Assembly (NCBI GenBank): GCA_964424125.1
Contig: CAYRHS010000130.1
Span: 1 to 9,127, forward strand
DNA length: 9,127 nt
From: CAYRHS01 sp964424125
GTDB taxonomy: Bacteria > Actinomycetota > Acidimicrobiia > IMCC26256 > JAOSJL01
Direction of reading: 5' to 3'
The translations under genes were made by a program, and so were the position numbers. Within the stretch, counting starts at the first letter, position 1; every line of letters begins with the position of its first letter. A model generated the notes under the pieces. It was not told the DNA's origin. It searched no databases and was given only the letters and a program-made list of their open reading frames with translations. This document shows, one piece after another, positions 6,664 to 9,127 of the stretch.

Positions 6664-7413
6664 TCAGCGAGTACGGGCGGAACGGCGGGTCAGTCGCCTC
6701 CAGAGATCACGGATGCCCCACCAGGTGACGAGCAGGAGCGCCTCGACGACGATCCGGCTCGACATCTTCGAGCGCCCGAGCGTGCGGTCCCGGAACTCGA
6801 TCGGGATCTCGGCGACCTCCCCGCCCGCGCGCTCCACCCGGTACGCCATCTCGACCTGGAACCCGTAGCCGTCGGCGCGCACCGCGTCGAGGTCGATTCG
6901 CTCCAGCGCGCGCCGGCTGTAGGCGCGGAAGCCCGCGGTGGCGTCGTGCACCGAGATCCCGAGCATCACGCGCGCGTAGATGTTCCCGCCCCGCGAGATC
7001 GCCTGGCGGAGCCAGGGCCAGTCCGGGATGGACCCACCCGGGACGTAGCGCGACCCGATGACGAGGTCGCAGCCCTCCTCGATCCGGGCGAGGAGCTGTG
7101 GCACGACCGCCGGGTCGTGGGAGAGGTCGGCGTCCATCTCGACGAACGCGTCGAAACCGCGCTCCAGGCCCCACCGGAACCCGGTCCGGTAGGCGGAGCC
7201 CAACCCGGACTTCTTCGCCCGTTCGAGCACCTCGAGGTCGCCGAGCTCCTCCCCGATCTTGCGGGCGAGCTCGGCAGTGCCGTCGGGGCTGCCGTCGTCG
7301 ACGACGAGCACCGAGATGTCGGGAGCGGCCGCGCGCAGCCGCCGGAGGACCTCCTCGACGTTCTCGGCCTCGTCGTAGGTCGGCAGCACCAGCAGCGCAC
7401 GCACGAACGGCAC
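6664..7413 (-). CDS. Polyprenol-phosphate mannose synthase-like glycosyltransferase, family 2
   Basis: A 249-residue GT-A fold glycosyltransferase. Key motifs: LPTYDEAENV (10-19), VVDDGSPDGT (37-46), the metal-binding DAD in MDADLSHDP (93-101, Asp94 and Asp96), GSRYVPGG (120-127), and near the C-terminus GRSKMSS, all typical of the Dpm1/Ppm1 group that moves mannose from GDP-mannose to a polyprenyl phosphate on the cytoplasmic face of the membrane. There is no GtrA-type membrane domain and no fused acyltransferase such as the one in mycobacterial Ppm1; only a hydrophobic helix near 222-236 could touch the membrane. The product would feed lipoglycan or protein mannosylation. GTG at 7413 is the longest start; GTG at 7404 (VRALLVLPTYDEA) is an equally good alternative. 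It is the first gene of the leftward block. A glucosyl donor cannot be excluded. Confidence 0.9.
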   Translation of the reverse strand: MPFVRALLVLPTYDEAENVEEVLRRLRAAAPDISVLVVDDGSPDGTAELARKIGEELGDLEVLERAKKSGLGSAYRTGFRWGLERGFDAFVEMDADLSHDPAVVPQLLARIEEGCDLVIGSRYVPGGSIPDWPWLRQAISRGGNIYARVMLGISVHDATAGFRAYSRRALERIDLDAVRADGYGFQVEMAYRVERAGGEVAEIPIEFRDRTLGRSKMSSRIVVEALLLVTWWGIRDLWRRLTRRSARTR

Positions 7414-7445
7414 AGCCTAGGTGACGTCGGTACGCTCGTCGGACC
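7414..7445. promoter_or_regulatory. Short divergent intergenic region with two candidate -10 elements
   Basis: Only 32 bases separate two divergent genes, so both promoters must lie here or inside the genes. On the + strand TACGCT (7431-7436) fits TANNNT and would start transcription near 7443, giving an almost leaderless message for the gene at 7446. On the - strand TAGGCT (7419-7414) would start transcription near 7407, three bases before the alternative GTG at 7404. No -35 resembling TTGACA is evident on either strand, and no Shine-Dalgarno precedes either start, which fits leaderless translation common in actinobacteria. Confidence 0.35.
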
Positions 7446-7775
7446 GTGGACGAACAGACTCCGGCGGACGACGCCGCCACCCCGGCACCCGACGACGAGC
7501 TGGTGCTGCGCGCCGGTCACCCGGGCGTGCCCACCCGATCGGCCGTCGTCCTCGCCGTCCTCGGCGTGGTGGTGGCCGGCATCTTCGGCGCCCTCATCGG
7601 CTGGGGCCTCGCCGACGTCAGTCAGACCGACGCGTCCGGCGCCGTCCTCGTGGTCGGCGCGGCCGTCGGTGCCATCGTCGCCGCCGGCGGCGTCACCATC
7701 GTCGCGGTCCTCGTCCTGCGCGCCATGGTCGAGTGGCGCCGCAACCCCCCGAAGCTCGACGAGCCGCGGCGCTAG
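7446..7775 (+). CDS. Small two-helix membrane protein of unknown function
   Basis: A 109-residue protein that I do not recognise. It begins with GTG at 7446 and has no clear Shine-Dalgarno, so a leaderless transcript is possible. The N-terminal 20 residues are acidic and rich in Asp, Pro and Ala (DEQTPADDAATPAPDDE). Two hydrophobic segments follow, at about 32-55 and 66-92, separated by a short polar loop (ADVSQTDASG), and the C-terminus is basic (EWRRNPPKLDEPRR). The positive charges after the second helix suggest that both ends are cytoplasmic. Codon usage looks like that of its neighbours, with G or C at nearly every third position, and this supports it as a real gene. It is divergent from the glycosyltransferase and convergent with the PIG-L deacetylase, with 11 bases between their stops, so it appears to be a single-gene unit. 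Confidence 0.8.
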   Translation: MDEQTPADDAATPAPDDELVLRAGHPGVPTRSAVVLAVLGVVVAGIFGALIGWGLADVSQTDASGAVLVVGAAVGAIVAAGGVTIVAVLVLRAMVEWRRNPPKLDEPRR

Positions 7776-7786
7776 CGGGAGCGTCC

Positions 7787-8518
7787 CTACTCCTCCACGG
7801 AGAAATCGAGGCGGCGGAAGGCTTCGGCGTAGCGAACGCCGGCGGCGCGGCCACCCTCCTCGGCGATCTCGCGCAGGAACCCCCGGAACCAGTCGCCGGT
7901 CTCGGTGAGCTGGCTCGCGTGGCAGAAGAGCGCCTCGATCTTGCGCTCGAGGACGTCCTCGATGTCGACGAAGCAGTTCGCCTCGAAGGTCCCCGACAGG
8001 TAGACGCCCTGTACCTCGTGCGTCTCGAGACCGTCCCCGAGCTGCTCGGGGAAGTAGTGCGGGTTGCCCGCCGCCGGAGCCACGGCATCGAGCGTGGCCC
8101 AGCCCGTAGCCCGGTGGTCACTGTGGTTGAAGTACCGGTCCTGGAAGAACACCTGCGTCGGATCGGGGCAGAGCACCACCTCGGGGCGCAGCATCCGTAC
8201 GTGGCGGACGATCTCGGCGCGCAGCTCCGGCGAGTTGGTGAGCTCGCCGTCCGGGTAGTCGAGGTGGTAGTTGCCGGCCACCCCGAGTACCTCGCCCGCG
8301 GCCTCGGTCTCCTCGATGCGCAGGCGTGCGAGCGCGTCGCGGTCCTCGTCGGGGTCCTGAGAGCCCTTGTCGCCCCGAGTGCAGATGAGCACCCAGACCT
8401 GCGCGCCGGCGTCTGCCCACCGCGCCATCGTGCCCCCGGCCGAGATCTCCGGATCGTCCGGATGCCCGTACACCGCGAGCGCGCTGGCAGGTGCGTCGGT
8501 GACGAGCGGTCCGGTCAC
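7787..8518 (-). CDS. PIG-L/LmbE-family N-acetyl sugar deacetylase-like protein
   Basis: A 243-residue protein. GTG at 8518 was chosen because it overlaps the thioesterase stop as GTGA, AAAGG lies 6 bases upstream, and the conserved motif follows 16 residues later; the frame is open further upstream only as a shadow of the thioesterase. The metal-binding motif is GHPDDPEISAGG (His19, Asp22), with the second part FNHSDHRATG (His132, His135), as in zinc-dependent PIG-L deacetylases such as MshB, Mca and BshB. The Rossmann-like N-terminus (VWVLICTRGDKGS, 41-53) and RLRIEETEAAGEVLGV (65-80) are also characteristic. The family removes acetyl groups from N-acetylglucosamine-containing molecules or cleaves related amides. 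The mycothiol enzymes are usually longer (about 290-300 residues), so this is more likely a paralogue of unknown substrate. It is predicted to be cytoplasmic, with no signal peptide. Confidence 0.92.
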   Translation of the reverse strand: MTGPLVTDAPASALAVYGHPDDPEISAGGTMARWADAGAQVWVLICTRGDKGSQDPDEDRDALARLRIEETEAAGEVLGVAGNYHLDYPDGELTNSPELRAEIVRHVRMLRPEVVLCPDPTQVFFQDRYFNHSDHRATGWATLDAVAPAAGNPHYFPEQLGDGLETHEVQGVYLSGTFEANCFVDIEDVLERKIEALFCHASQLTETGDWFRGFLREIAEEGGRAAGVRYAEAFRRLDFSVEE

Positions 8519-9127
8519 GAGTCGCCTTTCGGTTCCCGAATCGGGCGGATCAGCCCCTCCTGGATGACGGTGACGGCCAGCGCGCCGTCGGGCCGGTAGA
8601 TGAAGCCTTCGGCGAGGCCTCGCGCGCGCGAGGCCGACGGGCTCTTCTGGTGGTAGAGGAGCCACTCGTCGGCCCGGAATGGCCGATGGAACCACATCGC
8701 GTGGTCCAGGCTCGCGACCTGGTAGCCGACCGCCGGGGTCATGTCGTGCGGGAGCATCGCGGTGTCGAGCAACGTGAGATCGGACGCGTAGGCCACGACG
8801 CACTTGTGGACGAGCTGGTCGTCGGGGAGCTGGCCGTCGGCGCGGATCCACACCAGCTGTTCGCCCTCCCGCGGCGTCGGATCGAGCCACGGCGGGTCGG
8901 CGACGTGCCGTGAGTCCATCGGCCGGTCACGGGTCGCCCATTCGTCGAAGCTCGGGCCGAAGCGCTCGCGGTACGGCTCCATCCGCTCGCGGAAGGTGGG
9001 CAAGGAATCAGGAGGGGGCGCCTCCGGCGCTTCGTACTGGTGCTCCGGACCCTCCTCCACGATCTGGAACGAGGCCTGGAGGTTGAAGATCGCGCGCCCG
9101 TGCTGGATGGCCACGACCCGGCGGGTG
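8515..9127 (-). CDS. tesB: Acyl-CoA thioesterase II (5' end outside window)
   Basis: The frame runs off the right edge, giving the last 203 residues; the first visible residues TRRVVAIQHGRAIFNLQASF are internal to the family, so the GTG at 9114 is not the start. TesB proteins are double hotdog enzymes of about 285 residues that hydrolyse acyl-CoA to free fatty acid and CoA in the cytoplasm. The segments YASDLTLLDTAM, QVASLDHAMWFHRPF and VTVIQEGLIRP match the regions carrying the Asp-Thr-Gln catalytic triad of E. coli TesB. The counterparts here are Asp (codon 8781-8779), Ser in place of Thr (8712-8710) and Gln (8562-8560), with spacing of 23 and 50 residues against 24 and 50 in E. coli as I recall it. 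An insert (EAPEAPPPDSLP) lies between the two hotdog folds. The stop overlaps the PIG-L start by 4 bases. Confidence 0.95.
   Translation of the reverse strand, partial: TRRVVAIQHGRAIFNLQASFQIVEEGPEHQYEAPEAPPPDSLPTFRERMEPYRERFGPSFDEWATRDRPMDSRHVADPPWLDPTPREGEQLVWIRADGQLPDDQLVHKCVVAYASDLTLLDTAMLPHDMTPAVGYQVASLDHAMWFHRPFRADEWLLYHQKSPSASRARGLAEGFIYRPDGALAVTVIQEGLIRPIREPKGDS
8616..8635. repeat. Perfect 20-base palindrome inside tesB
   Basis: The sequence GGCCTCGCGCGCGCGAGGCC equals its own reverse complement. It lies inside coding sequence (encoding part of SRARGLA on the - strand) and has a CG-repeat core. It may be a chance product of GC-rich codons; no second copy was noticed in the window. 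Confidence 0.6.

Noticed and set aside
7404..7445. LexA/SOS box upstream of the operon containing dinB
   Set aside because: No TCGAAC-N4-GTTCGA-like sequence was found in the intergenic region, nor in the short junctions before dinB.
7776..7802. Bidirectional terminator between the small membrane protein and PIG-L genes
   Set aside because: GGGA-GCG-TCCC and CTCC-AC-GGAG give only four-base stems with no T-run, too weak to call.

Overview
The window is high-GC, protein-dense DNA from a bacterial chromosome, most likely an actinomycete-like organism (Actinomycetota, possibly Acidimicrobiia). The phylum call rests on strong GC bias at third codon positions, frequent GTG starts, a DUF3040 membrane protein, a polyprenol-phosphate mannose synthase-type glycosyltransferase and an actinobacterial-style DNA polymerase IV. 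The class is a guess from gene content. No rRNA, tRNA, CRISPR array, insertion sequence or phage gene was seen, and no stretch above 300 bases lacks a gene; the longest gap is about 90 bases (4776-4865).

Left block, + strand (2-3927): the 3' end of a MoxR-type AAA+ ATPase, a DUF58 membrane-anchored protein, and a large transglutaminase-like membrane protein (TgpA type) ending in a DUF4129-like tail. They are packed as one operon, with a 6-base gap and then a 31-base overlap. In this widespread module the ATPase is thought to act as a chaperone for the membrane-bound partners; the substrate is unknown.

Middle block, - strand, transcribed from about 7413 down to 3917: a polyprenol-phosphate mannose synthase-like glycosyltransferase, a Nudix hydrolase, DNA polymerase IV (dinB), a DUF3040 two-helix membrane protein and a MerR-type regulator. 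Nudix and dinB overlap by 4 bases. The MerR reading frame has no ATG, GTG or TTG upstream of its helix-turn-helix and overlaps the end of DUF3040, whose terminal UCC-UGA lies exactly where a +1 shift would lead into the MerR frame. This is the most unusual feature of the window. The block converges on the transglutaminase gene, with an 11-base overlap of the 3' ends.

Right block: a small two-helix membrane protein of unknown function (+, 7446-7775) diverges from the glycosyltransferase across only 32 bases. It converges on a two-gene - strand unit made of an acyl-CoA thioesterase II (tesB, 5' end outside the window) and a PIG-L/LmbE-family deacetylase joined by a 4-base stop/start overlap.

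Apart from the MerR start problem, most of the window is ordinary chromosomal housekeeping and cell-envelope content. No clearly new multi-gene system was recognised.
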